Assembly (NCBI GenBank): GCA_910585505.1
Contig: CAJUFF010000079.1
Location: 1 to 12,483 of the forward strand
DNA: 12,483 nucleotides
Source: an uncultured Ruminiclostridium sp.
Lineage (GTDB): Bacteria > Bacillota > Clostridia > Oscillospirales > Ruminococcaceae
Direction: 5' to 3'
Numbering within the stretch: the first letter of the stretch is position 1; every line of letters starts with the position of its first letter. A program made the translations under genes and the position numbers. Shown piece after piece: positions 1 to 8,160 of the stretch. The notes beneath the pieces were generated by a model. The model saw only the letters and a program-made list of their open reading frames with translations. It searched no databases and was not told the DNA's origin.

Positions 1-34
1 CCAATTAAAAACCATTTTTCCAATTTTTAATTGG
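1..34. repeat. AT-rich inverted repeat at window edge
   Basis: Positions 1-11 and 24-34 are perfect reverse complements (11 bp, arms starting ccaatt and ending aattgg) around a 12-nt loop. The right arm is itself nearly palindromic (ccaatt, ttt, aattgg at 20-34). The stem is AT-rich and no clear T-tract follows on the plus strand. It could be part of a terminator, an operator or a repeat for whatever lies left of the window. Because it is cut by the window edge, no role can be assigned. Confidence 0.4.
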
Positions 35-77
35 TTAACAGTATTAGTATTAAACAAGTTATAGCTTTATAATAAAA

Positions 78-118
78 AAATATCGGGAATCAACTCTGTT
101 CATCGATTCCCGATATTT
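78..118 (-). terminator. Rho-independent terminator ending the uronate gene run
   Basis: Positions 78-91 and 105-118 form a perfect 14-bp inverted repeat (core tatcgggaatc / gattcccgata) around a 13-nt loop. Read on the minus strand, the hairpin runs straight into a run of Ts (complement of the A-run at 74-80), the classic form of an intrinsic terminator. It lies about 70 bp after the uxaC stop. The plus-strand side (119 onward) has no comparable T-tract, so termination is directed at the leftward transcript. Confidence 0.88.
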
Positions 119-187
119 GCTTATATATTCTGCAAAATTATCTTTCAATGCCATCTACGCAAATAAGCAAGAGAAACTTTAAAGATT

Positions 188-1582
188 TTATTTGCTGAAA
201 TACCTTACCGCGTTATTATAGCAGATATCCTTCACGATTTCACCAACAAATTCAACCTCGTTGGGATACTCGCCTTCCTCAATCAGAGTACCTAACATAT
301 TGCAGAGAATACGCCTGAAATACTCATGTCTCGTATAGGAAAGGAAGCTGCGGCTGTCGGTAAGCATGCCCACAAATTTACTGAGCAGCCCCACCTGTGA
401 CAAAGCCATAAGCTGTCTTTCCATTCCGTCCTTCTGATCGTTGAACCACCAGGCGGAGCCGAACTGCATTTTGCCTACCGTGCCGCCTTGTTGGAAGCAG
501 TTGATGATAGCGGCGAGAACCTCGTTATCGCGTGGGTTGAGACAGTAAAGAATGGTTTTGGGCAGCTCGTCGGTACTGTCCAAGGTGTCTAAAAGCATGG
601 AAAGCTTTTTCGCAAAGGTCTGATCCTCTATCGAGTCAAAGCCCGTGTCGGGACCTAAAAGCCTCATATAGCGGGAGGAATTGTTGCGAAGTGCGCCTAT
701 GTGATACTGCTGTACCCACCGGAGCCGCGCATACTGCCTGCCTAAGTGCACCAAAATATACCCCTTGTACTGTTCTATCTCGTTTTTGGTGAGATCGTCT
801 CCTGCCAGCGCTTTTTTAAGTATCTTGTCAACCTGTTCCTTTTCGGCGGGCATATACATCACAACGTCAAGAGCATGGTCGGAGCATACGCAGCCTACGC
901 TGTCAAAATATTCGATTCTCTTAGTCAGGGCTTCGCAAAGACCGTCTATTCCGTCTATCTTTACGTCGGCCGCATCGGCCAATTTGGCTATGTAAGGCAC
1001 AAATGTGGGCAGCTCGATGTTTATCGCCTTGTCGGGTCTGAAAGCCGGAGCAACTTCAACGTCAAAGCTCTTGTCCTCTTTAAGCAGCTTGTGGAAGTGC
1101 AGATCGTCAATAGGATCGTCGGTGGTGAACAGCTTCTTTACATTGCCTATTTTTATAAGGGTGCGGGCTGTGAGGGTCTTAAGCTTTTCATTTGCCTTAT
1201 TGTAAATTGATTCGGCGGTTTTTGGGGAAAGAATTTCTTCAATGCCGAAGAAGCGGCGAAGCTCAAGGTGTGTCCAATGATAGATGGGGTTTCCTATGGC
1301 GTAGGGCATTACCTCGGCGTATTTCAGGAATTTTTCATAATCTCCCTTATCCCCTGTTATATAACTTTCGTCAACGCCCATTTCTCGCATTAAGCGCCAT
1401 TTGTAATGATCGCCCCCAAGCCATGCTTCGGTGATGGAGCCGAATTTTTTGTCATTGTAGATTTCTTCGATGTTCAGGTGACAGTGAAAATCAAAGATAG
1501 GCATATCCTTTGCGTAATTGTCGTAGAGAGTTTGCGCCGTTTGGTTTTTCAGCACAAAATCCTTGTCCATAAAGTTTTTCAT
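188..1582 (-). CDS. uxaC: Uronate isomerase (glucuronate/galacturonate isomerase)
   Basis: The protein (464 aa, normal family length) interconverts D-galacturonate and D-tagaturonate, and D-glucuronate and D-fructuronate, the first step of bacterial hexuronate use in the cytoplasm. It belongs to the amidohydrolase-superfamily uronate isomerases. The N-terminal metal-binding HxH is visible as FDFHCHL (H33, H35). Other family blocks are GGDHYKWRLMR (56-66), TTDDP (153-157), FRPD (181-184), YHIGALRN (293-300), GSAWWFND (375-382) and LTDSRSF (407-413). The start is set by AAAGGA nine bases upstream of the ATG. It follows uxaA by 24 bp and is the last gene before the terminator at 78-118. No uxuA/uxuB partner is present here, so galacturonate is the more likely substrate, although the family accepts both. 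Confidence 0.96.
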   Translation of the reverse strand: MKNFMDKDFVLKNQTAQTLYDNYAKDMPIFDFHCHLNIEEIYNDKKFGSITEAWLGGDHYKWRLMREMGVDESYITGDKGDYEKFLKYAEVMPYAIGNPIYHWTHLELRRFFGIEEILSPKTAESIYNKANEKLKTLTARTLIKIGNVKKLFTTDDPIDDLHFHKLLKEDKSFDVEVAPAFRPDKAINIELPTFVPYIAKLADAADVKIDGIDGLCEALTKRIEYFDSVGCVCSDHALDVVMYMPAEKEQVDKILKKALAGDDLTKNEIEQYKGYILVHLGRQYARLRWVQQYHIGALRNNSSRYMRLLGPDTGFDSIEDQTFAKKLSMLLDTLDSTDELPKTILYCLNPRDNEVLAAIINCFQQGGTVGKMQFGSAWWFNDQKDGMERQLMALSQVGLLSKFVGMLTDSRSFLSYTRHEYFRRILCNMLGTLIEEGEYPNEVEFVGEIVKDICYNNAVRYFSK

Positions 1583-1606
1583 CGGTATCAGTCCTTTCTT
1601 AGTCTT

Positions 1607-3085
1607 TTACAACGTAACCCCCGTCTTGAATATAGCGATATCCCTTGAATTATATCTTTCATTAACCGTCTGTTTTCCGTCGGCAGTTTCGGCTATCAAA
1701 TCCACAAGCTGCTCCAGCTTATCCTCAAAGCTTTCCCCAACGGCGATTCCCCCTGCGTCAAAATCTATCCAGTTAGATTTTCTTTTGGCAAGATCGGAGT
1801 TGGTGGAAATTTTTATCGTGGGAACAAAACCGCCGAAGGGAGTGCCTCGTCCGGTGGTGAACAAAACCATGTGACAGCCCGCGCTTGCCAGATTCGTCAC
1901 CGCCACCATATCGTTTCCGGGACCGTTCAACAGATTGAGTCCGTGAGCGGACAGAGCGTCGCCGTCAAAAAGAACGTCGCATACCTCTCCCGAACCGGAT
2001 TTTTGGGTGCAGCCCAAGGATTTATCCTCCAAGGTGGTGATTCCCCCCGCCTTGTTTCCCGGAGAAGGGTTTTCGTAAACGGGCTGATCGTGTTTCTGAT
2101 AGTACTCCTTAAAGCCGTTCACCAATTTTACTATTTTATTGAAGATTTTCTCGTCTTTGGCTCTGTCCATAAGAAGCTGTTCCGCTCCGAACATTTCGGG
2201 CACCTCGGTCAGTACCGTCGTACCGCCTATGGCGGCCATATAGTCGGATAATCTTCCCACAAGAGGGTTGGCGGTAATTCCCGAAAGCCCGTCGGAGCCG
2301 CCGCACTTCAGACCGATTTTAAGGCAGGAAATGTCCTCCTCTGCGCGAACGTCGTTTTTCGCACTGCCGTACAGCTCTTCAAGCAGCCTTACGCCCTCCT
2401 CTACCTCGTCCTCCACCTCCTGCGCGATCAGAAAGCGGGTGCGGTCTTGGTCATAATCTCCCAAGGTTTCCTTAAATACGTCCATTCGGTTGTTTTCACA
2501 GCCTAAGCCCAATACCAGTACGCCGCCACAGTTGGGGTGCTTTACCATTCTCTGAAGTATCATACGGGTGCGGTTGTGGTCTTCGCCTATCTGGGAGCAG
2601 CCGTATGGATGAGTATAAGCAAAAACTCCGTCCACGCCCTCATGGTCGGGGTACTTCTTCAGAAATTCGGAAACGATAAGCTTCGCCTGAGAATTTACGC
2701 AGCCCACGGTGGGGATTATCCAAAGCTCGTTTCTGATTCCCACTTCTCCGCTTTTGCGCCTGTATACGCTGACTCTGCGGGATTTGCGTGCGCCTAAATC
2801 CTTTGGAGATATTTTGTTGTAGGTATATTCGAGCGTACCGGAAAGATTGGTGGACATATTGTGGCTGTGGATATGCTCGCCCGCTTTTATGTCGGAGGTA
2901 GCTTTTCCTATTACTTCCCCGTACTTTATTATTTGTTCGCCATTCTTAATATCCCTTAAGGCGAATTTATGCCCCTTTTCAATATTTTCGGACAGCACCA
3001 CGCCTTCCGCCTTCTCGCCTTTTTCGAGGGAAACCAAAGCCACTGCCACCGAATCTTCGGGGGAAATTACGATAGTTTTTTTCAT
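1607..3085 (-). CDS. uxaA: Altronate dehydratase
   Basis: The 492-aa protein has full family length and dehydrates D-altronate to 2-keto-3-deoxy-D-gluconate (KDG), the last step of the galacturonate branch. An N-terminal SAF domain occupies about residues 1-80, with the hallmark GHKFALRDI (38-46) and AGEHIHSHN (68-76). The large UxaA domain follows, showing TVGCVN (126-131), GLGCEN (193-198), LKCGGSDGLSG (259-269), PSPGNKAGG (340-348), LGCTQKSG (357-364) and TTGRGTPFG (410-418). The conserved cysteines fit a metal-dependent hydro-lyase; the characterised family needs Fe2+ or Mn2+. The start has AAGGA nine bases upstream. It sits 42 bp after uxaB and 24 bp before uxaC, so the three uxa genes are almost certainly co-transcribed. 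Confidence 0.96.
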   Translation of the reverse strand: MKKTIVISPEDSVAVALVSLEKGEKAEGVVLSENIEKGHKFALRDIKNGEQIIKYGEVIGKATSDIKAGEHIHSHNMSTNLSGTLEYTYNKISPKDLGARKSRRVSVYRRKSGEVGIRNELWIIPTVGCVNSQAKLIVSEFLKKYPDHEGVDGVFAYTHPYGCSQIGEDHNRTRMILQRMVKHPNCGGVLVLGLGCENNRMDVFKETLGDYDQDRTRFLIAQEVEDEVEEGVRLLEELYGSAKNDVRAEEDISCLKIGLKCGGSDGLSGITANPLVGRLSDYMAAIGGTTVLTEVPEMFGAEQLLMDRAKDEKIFNKIVKLVNGFKEYYQKHDQPVYENPSPGNKAGGITTLEDKSLGCTQKSGSGEVCDVLFDGDALSAHGLNLLNGPGNDMVAVTNLASAGCHMVLFTTGRGTPFGGFVPTIKISTNSDLAKRKSNWIDFDAGGIAVGESFEDKLEQLVDLIAETADGKQTVNERYNSRDIAIFKTGVTL

Positions 3086-3127
3086 AGCAATTATTCCTTT
3101 TCAAATCATGTCGGCGAAAAACAAAGA

Positions 3128-4585
3128 TTATTTGCTTATAACGTTGTTTTCGGCGAGAAACTTCCTTAAAGCGTTTCTTTCTCCGTCTATTACAATGCTT
3201 TCGATATATTCTCCCACAACGCCGACATTATCATCGTCAGCCGACAGATCCTGTTCCCAGATATCGCTTCGGGAAAGCACCTTCTTCGCTATCTCGGTAA
3301 AATCACCAAGCGTCCATACTTCCTTCCAGAAATCAAGATATTCTTGGGAATCATTCAGAGCGATCTGCTCCTCTCCTCTTTTACCGCGGTAAAAAACAAT
3401 AAGGGAGGCCAAAGAAAATAGGATCCCTTTCGGCGACTTTCCGAATTTTTCACGGTAATCATTGTAAGTTGGAAGAAGGCGTGTTTTAAACTTGGTGGTG
3501 GAATTCAGGGCGATGGACATAAGCTCATGACGTATGAACGGATTCATGAAACGTTCTATGACACTGCCTGCGAACGCGTCCATTTCCTCCTTGGGCAGAT
3601 TTATGGTGGGCTTTATTTCATTGTTTACAAGTCCCCGAACAAACATTCCCACATCCTCGTCCGTTACCGCTTCCCTTACGGTGTCGATTCCACAAAGGTA
3701 GGCCACCGGAACCATTGAGGTATGGGAGCCGTTGAGAATTTTCACCTTGCGCTGTTTGTAGGGTGTAATATCGTCGGCAAAGATCACGTTAAGACCCGAC
3801 TTGTCGGCTGGGAGTCTTTCCTGTACAAAGGGTTCATTTTGAAGCACCCAAAGGTGGAATATCTCGCCCTTAACTATGTTATTGTCGTTATAGCCCGTTT
3901 CCTCACAAATTTTCTGTGCCGTATCGCGGGGATAACCGGGAACGATTCTGTCCACGAGGGTTGATGTAAAGTGATTGGCTTCGGTAAGCCAACTTATAAA
4001 CCCGCCGTCCATCTTGTTTATTTCCGCCAGCTCCTTAAGCACCCTTTTTAACTCGTCTCCGTTATGGTCGATAAGCTCGCAGGGTATTATCGCCAGACCC
4101 TTGCTCATATCGCCGTTAAAATGCTCGTATCTCGCCTTTAACAGAGCCAGAAGCTTTCCCGGAAAGCTTTTGGGGCACACGGCAAAGTCGGTATCGGAAG
4201 GATCCAAAGCTATTCCCGCCTCGGTGGTATTGGAAACTATTATTTCCAGATCCTCGCTTTTGGCATAGGACAGATACTTGTCGTACTGCTCAAACGGATT
4301 TATAAAATCCCGGAGAACGTCGATAACTCTTTTATTCTGTACCTTTTCGCCTTTGTCTATGCCTTCGAGGCAAACGGTGTACAGGCCGTCCTGCTCTTCA
4401 AGCTCTTTTACTCTTCCCATGCGCATTGGCTGTACCACCGCCACATCGGAGCTTATCACGCCGCTGTCGTTAAGATTTTGTATGATCCAATCCACAAAGG
4501 CTCTTAAAAAATTACCTTCTCCAAACTGCATAATTTTTATGGGTCTTTCGCCTGTTTTAAAATTGGTTCTGTTCAGTTCTTTCAT
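3128..4585 (-). CDS. uxaB: Tagaturonate reductase (altronate oxidoreductase)
   Basis: The 485-aa protein reduces D-tagaturonate to D-altronate with NADH. It belongs to the mannitol dehydrogenase / polyol-specific long-chain dehydrogenase family. The N-terminal Rossmann fold shows the family's nucleotide loop QFGEGNFLRAF (20-30). SNTTEAGI lies at 118-125 and IPCELIDHNG at 167-176. The catalytic block of the C-terminal domain is KILNGSHT (K282, N285, H288). UxuB (fructuronate reductase) is a close relative, but the adjacent UxaA and UxaC and the overall match favour UxaB. The best ribosome binding site, AGGAAGGA, overlaps the stop codon of the upstream MATE gene and lies about 12 bases before the ATG. 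That spacing is rather long and suggests translational coupling to the MATE gene. Confidence 0.93.
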   Translation of the reverse strand: MKELNRTNFKTGERPIKIMQFGEGNFLRAFVDWIIQNLNDSGVISSDVAVVQPMRMGRVKELEEQDGLYTVCLEGIDKGEKVQNKRVIDVLRDFINPFEQYDKYLSYAKSEDLEIIVSNTTEAGIALDPSDTDFAVCPKSFPGKLLALLKARYEHFNGDMSKGLAIIPCELIDHNGDELKRVLKELAEINKMDGGFISWLTEANHFTSTLVDRIVPGYPRDTAQKICEETGYNDNNIVKGEIFHLWVLQNEPFVQERLPADKSGLNVIFADDITPYKQRKVKILNGSHTSMVPVAYLCGIDTVREAVTDEDVGMFVRGLVNNEIKPTINLPKEEMDAFAGSVIERFMNPFIRHELMSIALNSTTKFKTRLLPTYNDYREKFGKSPKGILFSLASLIVFYRGKRGEEQIALNDSQEYLDFWKEVWTLGDFTEIAKKVLSRSDIWEQDLSADDDNVGVVGEYIESIVIDGERNALRKFLAENNVISK

Positions 4586-4603
4586 TTCTGTGTTCGATCC
4601 TTC

Positions 4604-6007
4604 CTATTGAAATTTAACATTGTCTTTGGTGCGGTGCTGTTTTATTCTGATAAGACAGACTGTACCTATAACCGCCGACATAAGTCCTATGCCCAGATTG
4701 GAGATCAGCATTGCTATACCCAGGCTTTCCGCTCCCATTTCGGGAAAACAGTTTATCATAATCAGCATCGAAGGTATTCTGAATACGAAAAGCCTTGACA
4801 GGTTGCAGACCATGGAAAGCTTTGTATACCCTATTCCGTAAATAAGGCCGTTTACCGCCGCGTTTATGCCGAGAGCAATTATGCCTATTCTTTCATAACC
4901 GAATATTTTTTCGATAAGAGCCGCCTTTTCGGTGTTTCCGTCGGCAAAATAAAATGAAATATCGCTTTTGAATATCGTAAGTATTATAAATCCTACAGTG
5001 GAAATCAAAAGGTTTATGATAAGTGTGCAGAAAAATATTTTTATCATTCTTCCGTAGTATCCCGCACTGAGATTGTAGCTTTCTATTGAGGATTCCGAAT
5101 CCTCGGTGCAGTTTGAAATGCTGGTAACGCTGCCGCTTATCTGATTGGATACTCCCAGAGCGCCGGGAGCGTCCTCTCCGTAGCCGATGGCTAAGGAATT
5201 AACTATAACTTTACCCATGGAAAAGACAAACTTGCCTAAAAACACAGGCACCGACAATGAACATAGCGGCCCGATAAAATCTCTTTTAAAGCGGGTATTC
5301 TTTAAAGAATACCGGAAAAGGTAGCGTTTTCTTACGAGCATGACTATGGCGTAGCAGGTTACGGATATATCCGCCAGCAACGTGGACATCGCCACCATAT
5401 TTGTCCCCATATTAAGTATTGTAACAAAAATCACCGTAAACAAAAGCTTCAGCGACATGGACATTATATTGACGAAAAGTATGTTTACCGTAGCTCCCCT
5501 TGCTTTTTCAAGTCCGAGAAATACCGTGTTGAACATTGAAACGCCGATGGACAAAAGCTGTATTCTGAAATAACCCAGACCGCTTTCCGCCATACCTTCG
5601 GTGAGTCCCAGCAACAGCAGAATATTTCTCGACAATGGCATCAGTATTGCGACCAAGGCAATACCGCCGCATACGAAGAGAGAAAGAACTGTGTTGGCCG
5701 CCTGCTTAGCGGCGTCATATTCGTTCCTTCCGATAAGCCGCGCCACAATTATGGAGCCTCCGGTGGCGAAGCCCGATCCCAAGGCGGTGAACAGATTTTT
5801 TATCTGAGAAATCATCACCACCGACGAAAGCGCGTTGTTATCGCTTTTCGCTACAACCAAGGTGTCGATAATTCCGCTCAGATAGGAAAATGCGCCTAAC
5901 AAAATTAAGGGAAGGGAAATACTCAAAACGACCGCCATAGGCTTGCCGTTAAGGATAAATTCCCTTCTTTTTCGATCCTTCTCACTTACATTTGAAGTAT
6001 CAGCCAT
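4604..6007 (-). CDS. MATE-family multidrug/metabolite transporter
   Basis: The protein is 467 aa from the ATG at 6007. It is an integral membrane protein with about twelve hydrophobic segments. The N-terminus (RREFILNGKPMAVVLSISLP, then about 20 hydrophobic residues and the IDTLVVAK region) and GGSIIVARLIGRN are typical of bacterial MatE exporters, which are driven by Na+ or H+. An in-frame TTG at 6022 would add five residues, but it falls in the end of a repeat element. The ATG has a G-run (six Gs) seven bases upstream that can act as a ribosome binding site. The gene sits between the sugar-ABC ATPase and uxaB, and its stop overlaps the uxaB ribosome binding site. No substrate can be inferred. 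A MATE protein is an unexpected member of a uronate catabolic run. Transport of a uronate or relief from a toxic intermediate would be speculation. Confidence 0.88.
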   Translation of the reverse strand: MADTSNVSEKDRKRREFILNGKPMAVVLSISLPLILLGAFSYLSGIIDTLVVAKSDNNALSSVVMISQIKNLFTALGSGFATGGSIIVARLIGRNEYDAAKQAANTVLSLFVCGGIALVAILMPLSRNILLLLGLTEGMAESGLGYFRIQLLSIGVSMFNTVFLGLEKARGATVNILFVNIMSMSLKLLFTVIFVTILNMGTNMVAMSTLLADISVTCYAIVMLVRKRYLFRYSLKNTRFKRDFIGPLCSLSVPVFLGKFVFSMGKVIVNSLAIGYGEDAPGALGVSNQISGSVTSISNCTEDSESSIESYNLSAGYYGRMIKIFFCTLIINLLISTVGFIILTIFKSDISFYFADGNTEKAALIEKIFGYERIGIIALGINAAVNGLIYGIGYTKLSMVCNLSRLFVFRIPSMLIMINCFPEMGAESLGIAMLISNLGIGLMSAVIGTVCLIRIKQHRTKDNVKFQ

Positions 6008-6009
6008 AT

Positions 6010-6169
6010 TATTGCCCCCCAACTAACTCTTGAACATTTTTGCTTGCCCCGCTGCCGAAATACTTATCAGAAACCCTTGAAATATGCGTATATTACTGCG
6101 GCTTTTTTCCTCGTCTTTCGGCAGCCGTTAGGATCATAAAAAATTCAAGAGTTAGTTGGGGAAGCAATA
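6010..6169 (-). repeat. MITE-like intergenic repeat, copy 1 (inverted relative to copy 2)
   Basis: This roughly 160-bp element fills nearly the whole gap between the ATPase stop (6177) and the MATE start (6007). Its ends are a perfect 18-bp inverted repeat (6017-6034 and 6144-6161, ccccaactaact.../...agttagttgggg), with a further TATTGC/GCAATA pairing outside it. Inside are a second inverted repeat (gctgccgaaa at 6051-6060, tttcggcagc at 6116-6125) and a near-palindromic centre, aatatgcgtatatt (6081-6094). Its reverse complement aligns over the full length with 12151-12312. I see no coding capacity and no clear target-site duplication. It is best described as a non-autonomous mobile or structured intergenic repeat; I cannot match it to a named family. 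Confidence 0.85.
6014..6020 (-). promoter_or_regulatory. Ribosome binding site of the MATE gene supplied by the repeat end
   Basis: On the minus strand the inner end of repeat copy 1 reads GGGGGGC and lies seven bases before the ATG at 6007. GGGGG can pair with the anti-Shine-Dalgarno CCUCC using one G-U pair, and no better GGAGG-type site is present. Four of these Gs form the tip of the repeat's 18-bp terminal stem, so the site could be hidden when the mRNA folds. That the element acts as the ribosome binding site is an inference from position. Confidence 0.5.
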
Positions 6170-6176
6170 AGTAAAC

Positions 6177-7277
6177 TTACTCCTTTAACTTTATTCGCTT
6201 TTCCGTTTCCTTATCGAAAAGGTAAACGCTTTCATAGGGAATAGCGAAAACAATGTCGGAATCCATTTCGGGGGAATCGTGGGGATCCACCTTAAGAATA
6301 GATTTCACGCCGCTTATGTCCACATAGACGTTGGTGTTGTCGCCCAAAAGCTCGGTAAGCTCAACATTGCAGGCGATTTTATAAGCATTGTCCGTATTTT
6401 CCTTACCCATAAGCTTTACCGCTTCGGGACGGAAGCCCAAGGCAACCTGTTTTCCTTCATATTTTTTAAGTACGGCGGGATCGGCTATCCTGTTAAGGTC
6501 GACTATATTGCCTTTAATATCAAGCTTTCCGTCCTTAAGGGTCTCCTCGATAAAATTCATGGGAGGCTCGCCGATAAAGCCTGCAACAAACATGTTTACG
6601 GGATTGAAGTAAAGAGCGTGAGGTGTGCCCACCTGCTGAACATAGCCCGCCTTCATTACCACTATCCTGTCCGCCATAGTCATAGCTTCGGTCTGGTCGT
6701 GGGTTACGTAAATTGTGGTGGCGCCGGTTTCGCGGTGAATCTGCGTGATCTCGGAACGCATGGTTACCCTTTGCTTAGCGTCCAAGTTGGACAATGGCTC
6801 GTCCATCAGGAAGATATCCACCTTTCTGATAATTGCCCGGCCTACCGCCACTCTCTGACGCTGTCCTCCTGAAAGGGCGCGGGGTTTTCTGTCAAGATAA
6901 TCGGTAAGACCTAAAATTTTTGCGGTATTCATTACCTTTTTGTCAATAACGTCCTCGTCCACGCCTTGGAGCATAAGGCCGAAGGCTAAGTTATCGTATA
7001 CGGACATATGGGGATAAAGGGCATAGCTCTGAAAAACCATAGCGACGCCGCGCTCGCGCGGTCCCTTTTCATTGGCTCTTTCGCCGTCAATAAGAAAATC
7101 GCCCTTACTGATATTTTCAAGACCCGCGATCATACGAAGAGTAGTTGATTTGCCGCAGCCGGAAGAGCCGACGAATACGATAAACTCGCCCTTTTCGATC
7201 TCCAGGTTAAAGTCGTGAACTGCGTGGAAGCCGTTGGGATAAATTTTGTTTATGCCTCTTAATGTTAAATATGCCAT
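6177..7277 (-). CDS. Sugar ABC transporter ATP-binding protein (MsmX/MsmK/UgpC type)
   Basis: This cytoplasmic ATPase (366 aa) powers carbohydrate ABC importers of the CUT1 class. All nucleotide-binding motifs are intact: Walker A GSSGCGKST (37-45), Q-loop Q83, signature LSGGQ (135-139), Walker B IFLMDEP (155-161), D-loop SNLDAK (163-168) and switch H193. A C-terminal regulatory OB/TOBE region begins near residue 235, giving the normal 360-370 aa length. No permease or binding-protein gene is adjacent. In Firmicutes one MsmX-type ATPase commonly serves several importers, and Bacillus subtilis MsmX is known to energise uptake of pectic oligosaccharides. Here it probably pairs with importer subunits encoded elsewhere. 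It follows kduI by 33 bp with only a weak GAGAG-like ribosome binding site. Confidence 0.93.
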   Translation of the reverse strand: MAYLTLRGINKIYPNGFHAVHDFNLEIEKGEFIVFVGSSGCGKSTTLRMIAGLENISKGDFLIDGERANEKGPRERGVAMVFQSYALYPHMSVYDNLAFGLMLQGVDEDVIDKKVMNTAKILGLTDYLDRKPRALSGGQRQRVAVGRAIIRKVDIFLMDEPLSNLDAKQRVTMRSEITQIHRETGATTIYVTHDQTEAMTMADRIVVMKAGYVQQVGTPHALYFNPVNMFVAGFIGEPPMNFIEETLKDGKLDIKGNIVDLNRIADPAVLKKYEGKQVALGFRPEAVKLMGKENTDNAYKIACNVELTELLGDNTNVYVDISGVKSILKVDPHDSPEMDSDIVFAIPYESVYLFDKETEKRIKLKE

Positions 7278-7310
7278 AACAGTACTCTCACTTTTCTATG
7301 GTTTTTTCGG

Positions 7311-8147
7311 TTATTTCAATTCAAGATTTCCGATATTGTCCATATCGTTAAAGGTCTGGTTTTCTCCGCACATACCCCAGATAAAGGTGTAGTTTGAGGT
7401 GGCCACGCCGCTGTGGATTGACCAGCTTGGAGAAATTACCGCCTGCTCGTTGTGCATTATGATATGGCGGGTCTCTTCCTTTTGTCCCATCATATGGAAA
7501 ACAATATTGTCCTCTTCAAGCTCGAAATAGAAGTAAACTTCCATTCTTCTTTCGTGAGTGTGGGAGGGCATTGTGTTCCAGCAGCTTGTTTTGTCAAGCT
7601 CGGTCATACCCATTGCAAGCTGGCAGGATTTGCACACTGCGGGGTGAACATACTGATTTATCACACGCTTGTTAAGGTTTTCGGGAGAGCCTAAGGGTAC
7701 GTGATTCGCCTTTTCCTTGGTGATAAATACCGTAGGGTAGGTCTGATGAGCGGGGCAGGAATTTATATAGAATTTTGCGGGCTTATTTCCGTCGTCGGAT
7801 TTAAATGAAATTTCCTTTGTGCCCATTCCCACGTAAAGACCGTCCTTATAACCTAACTTGTACTCTGTGCCGTCAAGTGTAACCGTGCCGTTTCCTCCGA
7901 CATTGATTATTCCCATTTCGCGTCTTTCAAGAAAATAGTCGGTAGCAAGCTCTTTTGCGCTTCCCAGCGCCAACTCCTTGCTTACGGGCATTGCGCCGCC
8001 CGCGATTATTCTGTCCTGATGGGAATAGGTCAGTGAAATTTCGTCCTTTACGAATACATTTTCGATAAGGTAGTTTTTCCGTAAAGCGGAGGTGTCATAA
8101 TGCTTGGAATCATCGGGGTGATTGCTGTATCTGATATCTAATGTCAT
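7311..8147 (-). CDS. kduI: 5-keto-4-deoxyuronate isomerase (4-deoxy-L-threo-5-hexosulose-uronate ketol-isomerase)
   Basis: This 278-aa enzyme isomerises 5-keto-4-deoxyuronate, the spontaneous product of unsaturated galacturonate released by pectin lyases, to 3-deoxy-D-glycero-2,5-hexodiulosonate, the KduD substrate. The KduI cupin-like fold binds zinc. The ligands are visible as H196, H198 and E203 in SHTHERRME, plus H245 in SWSIHSG, matching the known spacing in E. coli KduI. The N-terminal MTLDIRYSNHPDDSKHYDT is also typical of the family. GGAG lies six bases before the ATG. It is 13 bp after the TIM-barrel gene and 33 bp before the ATPase, so it is clearly within an operon. Confidence 0.96.
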   Translation of the reverse strand: MTLDIRYSNHPDDSKHYDTSALRKNYLIENVFVKDEISLTYSHQDRIIAGGAMPVSKELALGSAKELATDYFLERREMGIINVGGNGTVTLDGTEYKLGYKDGLYVGMGTKEISFKSDDGNKPAKFYINSCPAHQTYPTVFITKEKANHVPLGSPENLNKRVINQYVHPAVCKSCQLAMGMTELDKTSCWNTMPSHTHERRMEVYFYFELEEDNIVFHMMGQKEETRHIIMHNEQAVISPSWSIHSGVATSNYTFIWGMCGENQTFNDMDNIGNLELK

Positions 8148-8160
8148 GATTTGCTCCTTT

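Noticed and set aside
2847..3392. 181-residue open frame on the plus strand, and similar long plus-strand frames such as 746-1210 and 6279-6872
   Set aside because: They lie wholly or mostly antisense to uxaA, uxaB, uxaC and the ATPase gene, whose proteins match known families over full length. The antisense products show no family motifs.
6008..6022. TTG start for the MATE protein
   Set aside because: It lies in the terminal repeat of the intergenic element, adds only MGGNN, and the ATG at 6007 has a G-rich ribosome binding site at suitable spacing.
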